Positions 8,312 to 16,403 of a DNA stretch of 49,088 nt are shown one piece after another; the first letter of the stretch is position 1; the number at the start of each line of letters is the position of its first letter. The notes under the pieces are model-generated. The model worked only from the letters and a program-made list of their open reading frames with translations, made no database searches and had not been told where the DNA came from. This stretch comes from Clostridia bacterium (GTDB lineage Bacteria > CBDUZB01 > JAGLHV01). The position numbers and the translations under genes were made by a program. The DNA lies in assembly GCA_030595925.1 (NCBI GenBank), contig JAUVLC010000003.1:1-49088 (forward strand), in the 5' to 3' direction.

Positions 8312-9502
8312 ATGAAAAAAATATATTTAGATCACAATGCTACTACTCCGGTGCATTCGGAAGTAATTAAGGAAATGTTGCCTTATTACAGGGACATTTA
8401 TGGTAATGCCTCCAGTTTTCATCAGTTTGGTCAACAGGCACGAAAAGCGGTGGAAGAGGCAAGGGAAAAAGTGGTCGATTTTATTGGCGCTAAGTCCGGG
8501 GAAATAATTTTTACCAGTGGTGGAACCGAGGCGGATAATTTTGCAATTAAGGGAGTTGCTTATGCTAATCAGACTAAAGGAAAACATATCATAACTTCGT
8601 CAATAGAACATCATGCGGTTTTAAATTCTTGTAAATATTTAGAAAAACAAGGGTTTCGGATTACCTATCTTCCGGTAGATAAATATGGTTTAATTAATCC
8701 GGAAGAGGTAAAAAAAGCAATTGAGGATGAAACAATTCTTATTAGCATTATGCATGCGAATAATGAAATGGGGACAATAGAGCCTATTGCCGAAGTTGGA
8801 AAAATAGCCAAAGAAAAAGGGGTTTATTTTCATATCGATGCAGTTCAATCAGCAGGTAAAATCCCGGTAGAGGTAAAGGAATTAAATGTAGATTTACTTT
8901 CTTTATCGGGGCATAAAGTTTATGGGCCTAAAGGTATCGGGGTCCTTTATATTCGTAAAGGAACAAAAATTCAGCCATTAATTCATGGAGGACACCATGA
9001 GAAAAATAAACGGGCCGGGACAGAAAATGTTCCGGGGATTATTGGATTAGCTAAAGCAATAGAAATTGCCCGTATTACGGTGAAGGAAGAAGCAATACGG
9101 TTGACTAATTTACGCAATAGGTTATGGACCAGTATCAATGAAAAAATAGAAGATGTTTTTTTGCACGGACATCCACAAGAAAGATTACCTAATACGTTAA
9201 ATTTAAGTTTCGAAGGGGTAGAAGGGGAAGCGATAATTCTTGACTTGGATATGAAAGGCATAGCTGTTTCAACCGGCTCAGCCTGTACTTCGGGAACGTT
9301 AGAACCGTCACATGTTTTAAAAGCAATGGGAGTAAATCCTCGGCTTGCTCAAGGGGCAATAAGGTTTAGTCTCGGTGAAGATAATACTCAAGAGGAGATT
9401 GATTATGTTGCGGATATGTTATCCGGAATTGTAAGCCGGTTGAGAGGAATATCTCCCTTTTATCAGAAGAAAGAAAGCAAAGATTTATATAAAGGAGCGT
9501 AA
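8312..9502 (+). CDS. nifS: Cysteine desulfurase (NifS/IscS type)
   Basis: A PLP enzyme that takes sulfur from cysteine and passes it as persulfide to an Fe-S scaffold. At 396 aa it matches group I desulfurases. It opens with IYLDHNATTPVH, has the PLP lysine in SLSGHKVYGPKGIG (about residue 202), and carries the active-site loop STGSACTSGTLEPSHVL with its Cys near residue 325. The long loop and its neighbour nifU fit the NifS/IscS group rather than SufS. It lies between cysK and nifU, and nifU starts 2 bases after its stop. Confidence 0.95.
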   Translation: MKKIYLDHNATTPVHSEVIKEMLPYYRDIYGNASSFHQFGQQARKAVEEAREKVVDFIGAKSGEIIFTSGGTEADNFAIKGVAYANQTKGKHIITSSIEHHAVLNSCKYLEKQGFRITYLPVDKYGLINPEEVKKAIEDETILISIMHANNEMGTIEPIAEVGKIAKEKGVYFHIDAVQSAGKIPVEVKELNVDLLSLSGHKVYGPKGIGVLYIRKGTKIQPLIHGGHHEKNKRAGTENVPGIIGLAKAIEIARITVKEEAIRLTNLRNRLWTSINEKIEDVFLHGHPQERLPNTLNLSFEGVEGEAIILDLDMKGIAVSTGSACTSGTLEPSHVLKAMGVNPRLAQGAIRFSLGEDNTQEEIDYVADMLSGIVSRLRGISPFYQKKESKDLYKGA

Positions 9503-9504
9503 AG

Positions 9505-9882
9505 ATGCAATATACTGAAAAAGTAATAGAACATTTTCAGCATCCCAGAAATGTCGGAGAAATAGAAAATCCCGATGGTATTGGCCATGTGGGGAATCCT
9601 ATTTGCGGGGATGTTATGGAATTGTATATTAAAATAAAAGATAATATAATTGTTGATGTAAAATTTAAAACATTTGGTTGTGGTGCAGCTATTGCCAGTG
9701 GTTCAATGCTTACCGAACTTATTAAAGGGAAGAGCATAGATGAGGCATTGGAGATATCTAATAAAATAGTTGTTGAAGCGTTGGGTGGGTTACCGCCTAA
9801 AAAGACACATTGTTCTGTGCTGGCTGAAGATGCCTTAAAATTCGCCATTGATGATTATTTTAAGAAACAAGGAAAAAAATAA
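9505..9882 (+). CDS. nifU: Fe-S cluster scaffold protein (NifU N-domain/IscU)
   Basis: A 125-aa scaffold on which Fe-S clusters are assembled. The three conserved ligands are present: Cys34 followed by Asp36 in NPICGDVMELY, Cys59 in FKTFGCGAAIASGS, and Cys103 in KKTHCSVLAEDAL. It has only the U-type domain, without the central ferredoxin or C-terminal Nfu domain of full NifU. RBS AAAGGAG is inside the end of nifS. No nif nitrogenase genes are visible, so it is most likely the general Fe-S machinery. Confidence 0.94.
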   Translation: MQYTEKVIEHFQHPRNVGEIENPDGIGHVGNPICGDVMELYIKIKDNIIVDVKFKTFGCGAAIASGSMLTELIKGKSIDEALEISNKIVVEALGGLPPKKTHCSVLAEDALKFAIDDYFKKQGKK

Positions 9883-9887
9883 AACAT

Positions 9888-10308
9888 TTTTGACATTACT
9901 TAAAAAATTGTAGTCGCCTCATTTATGATGCATCATTATTATCTGTTCCGTCTAATAAAGAGATTGTTGAAAAATGGTAGCCGACGGCTTTAGCCGGCGA
10001 TTTTTTTTGCTAATTATTACCAAATAGTACCACTTTTTCACGCAAACTAAAGTTTGCGACTACCAAATTCGTATTTTTCAACAATCTCTAAATTGGGCAA
10101 CTACATTGATTTGGGAGAAGGGCAATTGTAGTTGAGGCATTTAGACACTGTCTATTGTGTTGTATTAAATACCTGGTTTTAGGTAGCCGCAGACTTTCCT
10201 CCTTACAGACTGGCGGACAAGTAGTCTGCGTAATTTTTTTGTCAAGGCGTAATCTAAAGCTTTCGACTAGCAAAATTTTTTGACAGCACTTAATCTATAA
10301 AAAAAGGA
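9888..10308 (+). repeat. Repeat mosaic, copy A (upstream of pfk)
   Basis: This is a gene-free stretch of about 420 bases. It shares long blocks, in the same order and strand, with 11650-12112 on the other side of pfk. Shared blocks include ATTTTTGACATTACT, a GTAGTYGC block, GGGCAACTACATTGATTTGG, CAATTGTAGTTG and GGTAGCCGCAGACTTT. Several blocks are palindromic (for example CAACTACATTG/CAATTGTAGTTG), so transcripts would fold strongly. A 131-bp MITE is inserted at 9959-10089. The opening block ATAAAACATTTTTGACATT recurs at the far end of copy B. Confidence 0.75.
9959..10089 (+). mobile_element. 131-bp MITE, copy A
   Basis: Perfect 16-bp terminal inverted repeats (AGAGATTGTTGAAAAA and its reverse complement) bound a 131-bp element with no ORF. 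Inside are two palindromes, GCCGACGGCTTTAGCCGGCG and CGCAAACTAAAGTTTGCG. It is flanked by AA on both sides. The sequence around 11875-11890 in copy B has the same flanks joined without the element, an apparent empty site. Confidence 0.85.
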
Positions 10309-10315
10309 GTTAGTT

Positions 10316-11626
10316 ATGGAATTAAATATTCCCGGAGATGAAGAGTTAAAAAATTTAGATATACATTCTTTAGGAGAGGCTAAAATAAAATCTCCTTTAA
10401 AACTAGATAATTCCTTGTTTGTCGATGATGATGACAAAATTTTAGTTCATTCTGATTTAAAAAAAATTAAAGAGTATTTTGCCTGTCGGGAAATTCCCCC
10501 GGCTTTTCAACCTGCCGGTCCCCGGAGAAAGATTTTTTTCAATCCGGAGGAAATAACTTGCGGGGTTGTTACTTGCGGAGGAATTTGTCCGGGATTAAAT
10601 GATGTGATTAGGACAATAGTTTTAACCTTGCAATGGCAATATGGGGTTAAGAAAGTACTAGGTTTTAGATACGGATATGAAGGAATGACTTCAAAAGCAA
10701 GGAAAGAACCAGTAGAATTAAATCCTTCTATTGTTAAAGAGATTCAACATAAAGGAGGAACTATATTAGGAAGCAGCCGGGGACATCAGAATCTTGAGGA
10801 TATGATAAAGACCCTCGTCAAGTATAAAATAAAGATTCTTTTCACTATTGGCGGGGATGGAACGCTTAATGGAGCACATAATCTTTGTAAAGAGATAAAA
10901 AAGCAGGGAGAACTTATTTCCGTAATTGGAATTCCGAAAACGATTGATAATGATATTTACTGTTCGGAGACAACATTCGGGTTTGCTACTGCTGTGGAAG
11001 AAGCACGTAATTCCATTGCTGCGGCCAATGAGGAAGCTAATGCCGCTTTTAACGGAATCGGGTTAGTCAAGTTGATGGGAAGGGATTCCGGATTTATAGC
11101 AACAGAGGCATCCCTTGCTAATAGTGATGTAAATTTTTGTCTGGTTCCTGAAGTGCCTTTTACTCTTGACGGGGATAAAGGATTTTTACGACGGTTAGAG
11201 AAAAGATTGGAGCGAAAACATCATGCAGTCATCGTTGTTGCTGAAGGGGCAGGACAATATCTTATGGGGCAAAAGAAAGAAACAGTAAAAGATGCTTCCG
11301 GAAATGTTAGACATAAAGACATAGGATTTTTTTTGAAACAATCGATTAAAGAATACTTTAAAAAGAAAAATATTCCCATTACGGTAAAATATATCGATCC
11401 CAGTTATACTATTCGCAGTTGTCCTGCTAATGCGTTTGATTCTGTGGTGTGTTTGTTTTTCGGACAGAACGCCGTTCATGCCGGTATGGCAGGAAAAACC
11501 GATATGTTTATTAGTTCCTGGAGTCAGTGTTTTACCCATGTTCCACTGACTATGGCCATAAATAAAAGAAAGAAAATTAATCCTAAAAATATTTTTTGGC
11601 AAACGATATTGGCTATAACTGACTAA
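10316..11626 (+). CDS. 6-phosphofructokinase (PfkA family, plant/TP0108-like clade)
   Basis: Phosphorylates fructose 6-phosphate in glycolysis. The 436-aa length and the motifs VVTCGGICPGLNDVIR, GGDGTLNGAHNL (about 179-190), GIPKTIDNDI, GIGLVKLMGRDSGFIA, DVNFCLVPE and VAEGAGQ mark the longer PfkA-family group related to plant ATP-PFKs and spirochaete enzymes. The Gly after GGD points to ATP, while the Lys in PKTIDND is the residue usually seen in PPi-dependent enzymes. This combination occurs in plant-type ATP-PFK, so ATP is likelier, but the donor is not settled. RBS AAAGGAG precedes the ATG. The gene stands alone between two copies of a repeat mosaic. Confidence 0.9.
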   Translation: MELNIPGDEELKNLDIHSLGEAKIKSPLKLDNSLFVDDDDKILVHSDLKKIKEYFACREIPPAFQPAGPRRKIFFNPEEITCGVVTCGGICPGLNDVIRTIVLTLQWQYGVKKVLGFRYGYEGMTSKARKEPVELNPSIVKEIQHKGGTILGSSRGHQNLEDMIKTLVKYKIKILFTIGGDGTLNGAHNLCKEIKKQGELISVIGIPKTIDNDIYCSETTFGFATAVEEARNSIAAANEEANAAFNGIGLVKLMGRDSGFIATEASLANSDVNFCLVPEVPFTLDGDKGFLRRLEKRLERKHHAVIVVAEGAGQYLMGQKKETVKDASGNVRHKDIGFFLKQSIKEYFKKKNIPITVKYIDPSYTIRSCPANAFDSVVCLFFGQNAVHAGMAGKTDMFISSWSQCFTHVPLTMAINKRKKINPKNIFWQTILAITD

Positions 11627-11649
11627 AATCTTAGGGACAGGCTTACATT

Positions 11650-12112
11650 TCTGATATCACTTAACAATCTGTAGTTGCGGCATTTAGAGATTGTTGAAAA
11701 ACGGTAGCCGACGGCTTCAGCCGGCGAATTTTTTTGCTGATTATTACCAAATGTTACCATGTTTTCACGCAAACTAAAGTTTGCGACTACAAAATTTGTA
11801 TTTTTCAACAATCTCTTTATGACGTATTATTATTGTCTGTTCTGTCCAATCATCCAAACTAACGGCGGACAAGTAAATTGGGCAACTACATTGATTTGGG
11901 AGAAAGGCAATTGTAGTTGCGGCATTAATTTGTACTGAGCTTGTCAAATGTATGATGCTGTTTATTGTGTTTTAATTTTTGCATCAACAGATTTGGTTAT
12001 AATTCTGTTTTAGGTAGCCGCAGACTTTAGTCTGCGTAATTTCTTCGTCGAGACTGTAACCTAAAGACTTCAACTACCAAAAGATAAAACATTTTTGACA
12101 TTACTAAAAGAA
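11650..12112 (+). repeat. Repeat mosaic, copy B (downstream of pfk)
   Basis: This second copy of the mosaic at 9888-10308 lies in the same orientation, is gene-free and carries its own MITE (11686-11816). It has a fuller form of the last palindrome, GTAGCCGCAGACTTTAGTCT, which copy A has interrupted by CCTCCTTACAGACTGGCGGA. It also holds TTGTACTGAGCTTGTCAAAT, related to the element inside the GDT1-like gene. The closing block ATAAAACATTTTTGACATTACT (12089 onward) equals the opening block of copy A. Confidence 0.75.
11686..11816 (+). mobile_element. 131-bp MITE, copy B
   Basis: Same length and same perfect 16-bp terminal inverted repeats as the element at 9959-10089, with a few internal differences. 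TT lies on both sides. Copy A has the corresponding uninterrupted sequence GCCTCATTTATGATG at 9916-9930, which shows a precise insertion with a 2-bp duplication. Confidence 0.85.
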
Positions 12113-12126
12113 GTAAGGGGGGCAAA

Positions 12127-12303
12127 ATGGGAACAGAAGCGCTTTTTTACCAAAGTAAAAAACAGGTAATAAAGTCCGGGATTAGTTTTGGCTCAGCTCT
12201 GGCCATGGTTATTTCCTGGTCGGTTAATAAGTCGATTATCTGGGCAATAATTCACGGATTATTATCCTGGATTTATGTAATTTATTATGCTGTTACCAGA
12301 TAG
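12127..12303 (+). CDS. Small two-helix membrane protein (58 aa)
   Basis: Reads MGTEALFYQSKKQVIKSGI followed by two hydrophobic segments (SFGSALAMVISW and IIWAIIHGLLSWIYVIYYA) and a short TR end. The ATG has a good RBS (AAGGGGGG, 12114-12121). Small proteins of this pattern are widespread, but I know of no firm function. It follows the repeat mosaic and may be read from its own promoter; I see no clear one. Confidence 0.65.
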   Translation: MGTEALFYQSKKQVIKSGISFGSALAMVISWSVNKSIIWAIIHGLLSWIYVIYYAVTR

Positions 12304-12397
12304 CAAGTATTATTATTAGCAATAGATATATTTAAGCAACAAGTTTTTATATTAATTTATTTGATAATTTTGGTTCAGAGGATATAGGGTCATAACC

Positions 12398-13432
12398 GTG
12401 AAGTGTTTGTGCTTAATGTTTGTTTTTTTATTAACGGGATGGAATGTACAGGCAAAGGAAGTTAAATTTTGCGCTGTAGGTGATATTTTACTGGATAGAG
12501 GGGTAAAGAACCGTATCAGAAAAAATGGAGTTAATTATCCTTTCCAAAAAGTTTTTTCTCTTATCAAAAAGAATGATTTAGCATTTTGCAATTTAGAATG
12601 TCCGGTGTCTTTATCCGGAACACCTTCAAAGAAAACGTTTTGTTTTCATGCAAAACCAACTTATCTTAACGGAGTAAAAAATGCCGGGTTTAATGTTATA
12701 TCTATTGCTAATAATCATATACTTGATTGGGGGAGAGATGCCTTTTTGGAAACAAAAACTCTCCTTGAAAAAAATGGCCTATACCCTGTAGGAGGGGGGA
12801 AAACCCAGATTAAGGCTCGAGGCCCGACCATTATCGAATGTAAAGGATTAAAGTTTGCTTTTTTCGGTTATGTATTGCTGAGAGGAATGACTTATCGTGC
12901 GGACAGACCGGCTCCTGCCTGGGCGGGAACAGATGAAATTATTAAAGAAATAAAAAAAATAAGAAATAAAGTTGATTTTGTTATAGTATCACTGCATTGG
13001 GGAATTGAGTTTAAACAAATACCTACCGGCACGCAGGTAAAAAGAGCACATAGACTTATTGATGCCGGAGCGGATCTTATTTTGGGGCATCATTCTCATG
13101 TTTTACAGAGCATAGAGTATTATAAAGGGAAATATATTGTTTATAGTCTGGGGAATTTTGTTTTTGACCAGCATAAATTATACCGGAAACAAAGTATGAT
13201 TTTTGGGTGTACTTTTAAAAAAGAAGAAATTACTTCGGCATATTTTATTCCCATATTACTTAAAGATTTCAGGCCTCATCCGGCAAAAGGAGAAAATGCA
13301 AAAAAAATTATTAAAAAAGTAAAATTGCTTTCTAATAAATACAATATAAAATTAATCGAAACTTCGGATAAAGTTTTTCTTATGGAAAGCTATTCAAATT
13401 TATTTTTTGGGAGAAGTGGGTTTTTTAAATAG
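12398..13432 (+). CDS. CapA/PgsA-type metallophosphatase family protein, secreted
   Basis: A 344-aa protein of the CapA family (calcineurin-like phosphoesterase fold), named for poly-gamma-glutamate synthesis but of varied or unknown role in most bacteria. A signal peptide (LMFVFLLTGWNVQA) precedes the domain. Metal-site motifs are VGDILLDRG, CNLECPVS, SIANNHILDWG, VSLHWGIEF, ILGHHSHVLQ and YSLGNFVFDQ, all in the expected order. The start is GTG 12398, 8 bases after AGGG. No capBC-type partners are visible, so a capsule role is not supported by context. Confidence 0.88.
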   Translation: MKCLCLMFVFLLTGWNVQAKEVKFCAVGDILLDRGVKNRIRKNGVNYPFQKVFSLIKKNDLAFCNLECPVSLSGTPSKKTFCFHAKPTYLNGVKNAGFNVISIANNHILDWGRDAFLETKTLLEKNGLYPVGGGKTQIKARGPTIIECKGLKFAFFGYVLLRGMTYRADRPAPAWAGTDEIIKEIKKIRNKVDFVIVSLHWGIEFKQIPTGTQVKRAHRLIDAGADLILGHHSHVLQSIEYYKGKYIVYSLGNFVFDQHKLYRKQSMIFGCTFKKEEITSAYFIPILLKDFRPHPAKGENAKKIIKKVKLLSNKYNIKLIETSDKVFLMESYSNLFFGRSGFFK

Positions 13433-13565
13433 GCTGACAGATTTATTTTAGGGAAACATTTGTTTGCAAAATCATGGGTGGGGGTAGACAGGAAGGACGT
13501 ATTTTACAGACTATTTGGTAGAGAATAATTTAAATTTAACACAAATAATGAAGGGGATAATTTTT

Positions 13566-14174
13566 ATGAAATTGAAATTGCCGCATTTTTTACTGCTTAC
13601 CTATGTAATATTTTTTATTGCCCTGGCAATAAAGCCCTATGATAGAGACGTATGGGTTGCTGAAAATCTGCCTATAGTAGGGCTCGTTTTATTCTTGGCT
13701 GTAACCCATAGAAAATTTCAATTTTCAAATTTATCGTATATTATGATGAGTGTTTTAATATTTTTACATACGGTGGGAGGATATTTTACTTTTGAGAGAG
13801 TGCCCTTTGATTTTATAACTGATTTTTTTGGATTTGAAAGAAATCATTACGATAGAATTGCACATTTTAGCGTGGGATTTTATGCCTTTCCTGTGGCGGA
13901 GTATCTAAACAGAAAAAATCTGGTAAATTCTAAATTACTTATGGCGTTATTCGGGATATTATCTATTTTTACAGTTGCAGCAATTTATGAGATTATTGAA
14001 TGGATTTATGCTGTAACCGCTAATCCTACTGCAGGAATAGCTTTTTTAGGAAGTCAGGGCGATATATGGGATGCCCAAAAAGATATGCTTGCCGACGGTT
14101 TAGGAGCAATTCTCTCCGGTATAATTTTTTTAAAGGTTAATAAAAGAACGAAAAACAGAATAGGGAATGGTTGA
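13566..14174 (+). CDS. YjdF-like (DUF2238) inner-membrane protein
   Basis: About 200 aa with roughly six hydrophobic helices. The family signature is clear: HTVGGYFTFERVPF, ERNHYDRIAHFSVGF, EIIEWIYAV and FLGSQGDIWDAQKDMLADGLGA. The function of the family is unknown. I chose ATG 13566 (MKLKLPHFLL) because AAGGGG lies 10 bases upstream. An in-frame TTG at 13515 or ATG at 13548 would add a few residues. A transcriptional break follows, since the next gene has its own promoter. Confidence 0.85.
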   Translation: MKLKLPHFLLLTYVIFFIALAIKPYDRDVWVAENLPIVGLVLFLAVTHRKFQFSNLSYIMMSVLIFLHTVGGYFTFERVPFDFITDFFGFERNHYDRIAHFSVGFYAFPVAEYLNRKNLVNSKLLMALFGILSIFTVAAIYEIIEWIYAVTANPTAGIAFLGSQGDIWDAQKDMLADGLGAILSGIIFLKVNKRTKNRIGNG

Positions 14175-14209
14175 GATTGCAATAAACTCGTAGTGTTTGT
14201 TTTTTTATC

Positions 14210-14255
14210 TTGACAATCACCATAAAATATGGTTATATAAACATAGAATATGGTT
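14210..14255 (+). promoter_or_regulatory. Promoter with a doubled operator for the HTH/nucleotidyltransferase pair
   Basis: TTGACA (14210-14215) and TATATA (14234-14239) are 18 bp apart. CATAAAATATGGTT (14221-14234) and CATAGAATATGGTT (14242-14255) are direct repeats 21 bp apart, two helical turns, on either side of the -10. The first copy is also a palindrome, CCATA-AAA-TATGG. This is a likely binding site for the winged-helix product just downstream. Confidence 0.72.
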
Positions 14256-14274
14256 GTAAGAATCGGAGGCAATT

Positions 14275-14601
14275 ATGCTTGAACCTATTTTAGGAAATGG
14301 GACTGTAGAAAAAATCCTTCTTTTTCTGTCTGTTTACGGAGAAGGGTATGGGACAAAAATGTCAGATACATTTAATATTCCATTAAATGGAATTCAGCAA
14401 CAGTTAAAGCGATTGGAAGACGGGGGTGTTTTAGTAAGTCAATTAAAGGGAAAAACAAGAATTTATAAGTTTAATCCCCGATATTTTTTTCTGAAGGAAC
14501 TAAAAAGCCTTCTGGAAAAAACTTTGAGCGTGTTACCTGAAAAAGAATTAAAGAAATATTATTGCCAAAGAACAAGACCAAGGAGAAAAGGAAAACCTTG
14601 A
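14275..14601 (+). CDS. Winged-helix transcription regulator (putative antitoxin/autoregulator)
   Basis: A 108-aa protein with an ArsR/MarR-like winged helix: NGTVEKILLFLSVYGEGYGT, SDTFNIPLNGIQQQLKRLEDGG as the recognition helix region, and GKTRIYKFNPRYFF as the wing. A charged C-terminal tail (KKYYCQRTRPRRKGKP) follows. RBS GGAGG precedes the ATG. Its stop overlaps the likely start of the nucleotidyltransferase (TTGA), so the two are translationally coupled. The doubled operator at the promoter suggests autoregulation. HTH plus nucleotidyltransferase pairs are common in toxin-antitoxin loci; the role here is inferred. Confidence 0.75.
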   Translation: MLEPILGNGTVEKILLFLSVYGEGYGTKMSDTFNIPLNGIQQQLKRLEDGGVLVSQLKGKTRIYKFNPRYFFLKELKSLLEKTLSVLPEKELKKYYCQRTRPRRKGKP

Positions 14602-15146
14602 AAAGAAAAATAAATTGGGACGGTATAAATATAAAAGATTTAGCGTGTTTAATATCTGAGCATTTGAGTAAACATAATATTGAAACTGTTCTTGTGGGAG
14701 GAGCTTGTGTTTCAATTTATTCCCATAATGAGTATCTTTCATATGATCTTGATTTTGTAATATATAATACAATCAAGGAGATTAAACCTTTTTTAGAAGA
14801 GTTAGGGTTCAAACAAAAAAGCACTCGTCATTTTGTGCGGAAAGATTGTTCATATTATATTGAATTTGTTACTTCTCCTGTATCTATAGGAAACGAGGCA
14901 GTAATAACAAAGTTTAAAAAACTAAAAACAAAGAAAGGGACATTATTATTATTATCGGCAACTGATTGTGTTAAAGATAGGCTTGCAGCGTATTATCATT
15001 GGAATGATCCTCAGTCCTTAGATCAGGCAGTAATGGTAACTAAAAAACAAAAGGTTGATTTGAAGGATATTAAAAAGTGGTCAATAAAAGAAAATGCAAA
15101 AGAAAAATTCAATAAATTCAAAAAGATTTTGGATAATGAAAAATAA
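14598..15146 (+). CDS. MNT/AbiEii-like nucleotidyltransferase
   Basis: About 182 aa with the nucleotidyltransferase fold: VLVGGACVSIYSHNEYLSYDLDFVI gives the GG...DxD catalytic pattern, recognisable in its halves. It is followed by FLEELGF, YIEFVTSP and the helical part SATDCVKDRLAAYYHWNDPQSLDQA, often seen in AbiEii-like or DUF6036-like proteins. I place the start at TTG 14598, which overlaps the TGA of the HTH gene. An upstream TTG (14562) is possible. It pairs with the winged-helix gene as a probable toxin-antitoxin or defence module. Confidence 0.75.
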   Translation: MKRKINWDGINIKDLACLISEHLSKHNIETVLVGGACVSIYSHNEYLSYDLDFVIYNTIKEIKPFLEELGFKQKSTRHFVRKDCSYYIEFVTSPVSIGNEAVITKFKKLKTKKGTLLLLSATDCVKDRLAAYYHWNDPQSLDQAVMVTKKQKVDLKDIKKWSIKENAKEKFNKFKKILDNEK

Positions 15147-15241
15147 ATAAAATTTGAACTTGGGTTTTTACAAGGAAATATCTTCCGAAAATTCAATAAA
15201 AGTATAAAAAAGTAATAAAAAACATTGATTTTAAAAAAATT

Positions 15242-15445
15242 ATGAATGATAAAAAAATTTGCCGATGGTTTGAAGTGTGTCCTCTTAAAAATTTTTACCA
15301 ACAAAAGAAAATAAATAAACAGTGGATTGAAGACTACTGTTGGGGAGATTATTCAAAGTGTGTCAGGAAAAAAATGGAAGAAGACAACTTATATCATCCG
15401 GACAATATGATGCCGGACGGAACAATTGACGAAAGTTTAAAATAA
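15242..15445 (+). CDS. Small Cys-containing protein (67 aa)
   Basis: Reads CRWFEVCPLKNFY, then IEDYCWGDYSKCVRKKMEE, then HPDNMMPDG. The four Cys spaced as C-x6-C and C-x7-C suggest a metal or Fe-S site. Short proteins with the CPL..FY and HPDNMLPDG patterns occur in many anaerobes, but I know of no function. The gene is 30 bases ahead of an FmdB-family gene. The RBS is poor (AAAAAAATT before the ATG). Confidence 0.6.
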   Translation: MNDKKICRWFEVCPLKNFYQQKKINKQWIEDYCWGDYSKCVRKKMEEDNLYHPDNMMPDGTIDESLK

Positions 15446-15475
15446 AAGAGATTTATTTAAAGGAGGAAGAACAAA

Positions 15476-15742
15476 ATGCCTACATACGGGTATAAATGTG
15501 AAAAATGCGGTTATGAATTTGAAGAATTTCAGAATATTACAGCTCCACCGATTGAAAAATGTTCCCAATGTGATGGAGAAGTAAAACGCGTGATTGGAAC
15601 GGGAATGCAGGTGATTTTTAAAGGTTCGGGATTTTACGCAACGGATAACAAAAAGAGTGCTCCCACAGGCGGAACATGTTGTGGCAGGACCGAACGGTGT
15701 GATAAACCACCTTGCTCCGATACTGAAAGTTGTAAGAGATAA
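15476..15742 (+). CDS. FmdB-family zinc-ribbon protein
   Basis: An 88-aa protein beginning MPTYGYKCEKCGYEFEE with a second knuckle KCSQCDGEVKRVIG, the typical CxxC...CxxC zinc ribbon of the FmdB regulatory-protein family. The C-terminal tail is Cys-rich (TCCGRTERCDKPPCSDTESC) and not part of the core. RBS AAAGGAGG precedes the ATG. The family is widespread and its role is still poorly defined. Confidence 0.88.
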   Translation: MPTYGYKCEKCGYEFEEFQNITAPPIEKCSQCDGEVKRVIGTGMQVIFKGSGFYATDNKKSAPTGGTCCGRTERCDKPPCSDTESCKR

Positions 15743-15820
15743 TGGGGAGAGGGATAGGGTGAGGGGAAAAATGGTTTGTTGTGAGGTCGTTTGTTTTTCA
15801 AATATTCAAAAAAAATCGAC
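15743..15820 (+). repeat. Partial copy of the island-flanking repeat
   Basis: GAGAGGGATAGGGTGAGGGG, a TTTGTTGTGAGGT block and a TTCAAAAAAAATCGACA block resemble the right part of the repeats at 19755-19835 and 28975-29047. It is the most diverged of the three copies and lacks the ISL3-type end. It lies between fmdB and the convergent brnTA genes. Confidence 0.6.
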
Positions 15821-15895
15821 AGGACAGAAAGATTTATGTAATGATTGTATGTAAAAATAAGATATATTTATTAGAAAAACATAATATCAAAAATT

Positions 15896-16135
15896 CTATG
15901 ATGCCTTGGAATGTAATTTAGCATACCTATCTACTAATTGACGAATCATTTTTTGATATTTTATGTGGTGTTGTCTGGCATAGTGTTTAAAAAATTCTAC
16001 GCTTGATTTACTTAAAGACAGTGTGATTTTTACAGTTTCCTGTGGAATGACCAATTCCTCCGGTGGTGGAAGAAAATCTTTAATTCTAACCATTTTTCCA
16101 ATGGGTTTATTCGAGTCAGTCATCTTTTTTTTCAT
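15896..16135 (-). CDS. brnA: BrnA-like antitoxin
   Basis: About 79 aa from the ATG at 16135. The C-terminal half KITLSLSKSSVEFFKHYARQ and HIKYQKMIRQLVDRYA has the ribbon-helix-helix layout of BrnA antitoxins (DNA-binding, autorepressing, neutralising BrnT). The start overlaps the end of brnT by about 20 bases, the usual brnT-brnA order. It is the only gene pair on the - strand between the left edge and the IS, and converges on fmdB. Confidence 0.8.
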   Translation of the reverse strand: MKKKMTDSNKPIGKMVRIKDFLPPPEELVIPQETVKITLSLSKSSVEFFKHYARQHHIKYQKMIRQLVDRYAKLHSKAS

Positions 16136-16403
16136 AGTATTGTTTCCCCTTTCTCCAATAGCCAGCACCGATTATCCTGATTTTTTCTTTACGATAAGTG
16201 AATCTGACCGTTAGAATTTTGCCTTTTACTTTTCCGACACAGAAAAATCTTTCTTCTTTTTTACTATGTTTTGAGTCATTATAAATTTTTCTTTTAATAT
16301 CTTTAAATGCTTTTGCAGCAGTGATGAAGTCAACGCCATGTTTATTAATATTGACGAATTCTTTTTCTAAATCCCAGATGAAATTACTAATATTAGCTAC
16401 CAT
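16116..16403 (-). CDS. brnT: BrnT-like toxin (RelE-fold RNase)
   Basis: A 95-aa protein with the BrnT pattern: FIWDLEKEFVNINKHGVDF, AAKAFKDIKR, RFFCVGKVKGKILTVRFTYR and IRIIGAGYWRKGKQYYE. BrnT toxins are ribosome-independent RNases of the RelE superfamily that block translation and are held by BrnA. A - strand promoter-like TTGACA lies at 16433-16438 (written TGTCAA on +), about 30 bases before the start. Confidence 0.85.
   Translation of the reverse strand: MVANISNFIWDLEKEFVNINKHGVDFITAAKAFKDIKRKIYNDSKHSKKEERFFCVGKVKGKILTVRFTYRKEKIRIIGAGYWRKGKQYYEKKDD

Noticed and set aside
9505-9882. Nitrogen-fixation locus suggested by nifS-nifU
   Set aside because: No nifHDK or other nif genes are near, and the single-domain NifU with cysK upstream fits general Fe-S assembly.
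9888-12112. CRISPR array in the palindrome-rich regions around pfk
   Set aside because: Repeats are few, varied in length and not evenly spaced, with no cas genes; they are mosaics and MITEs.
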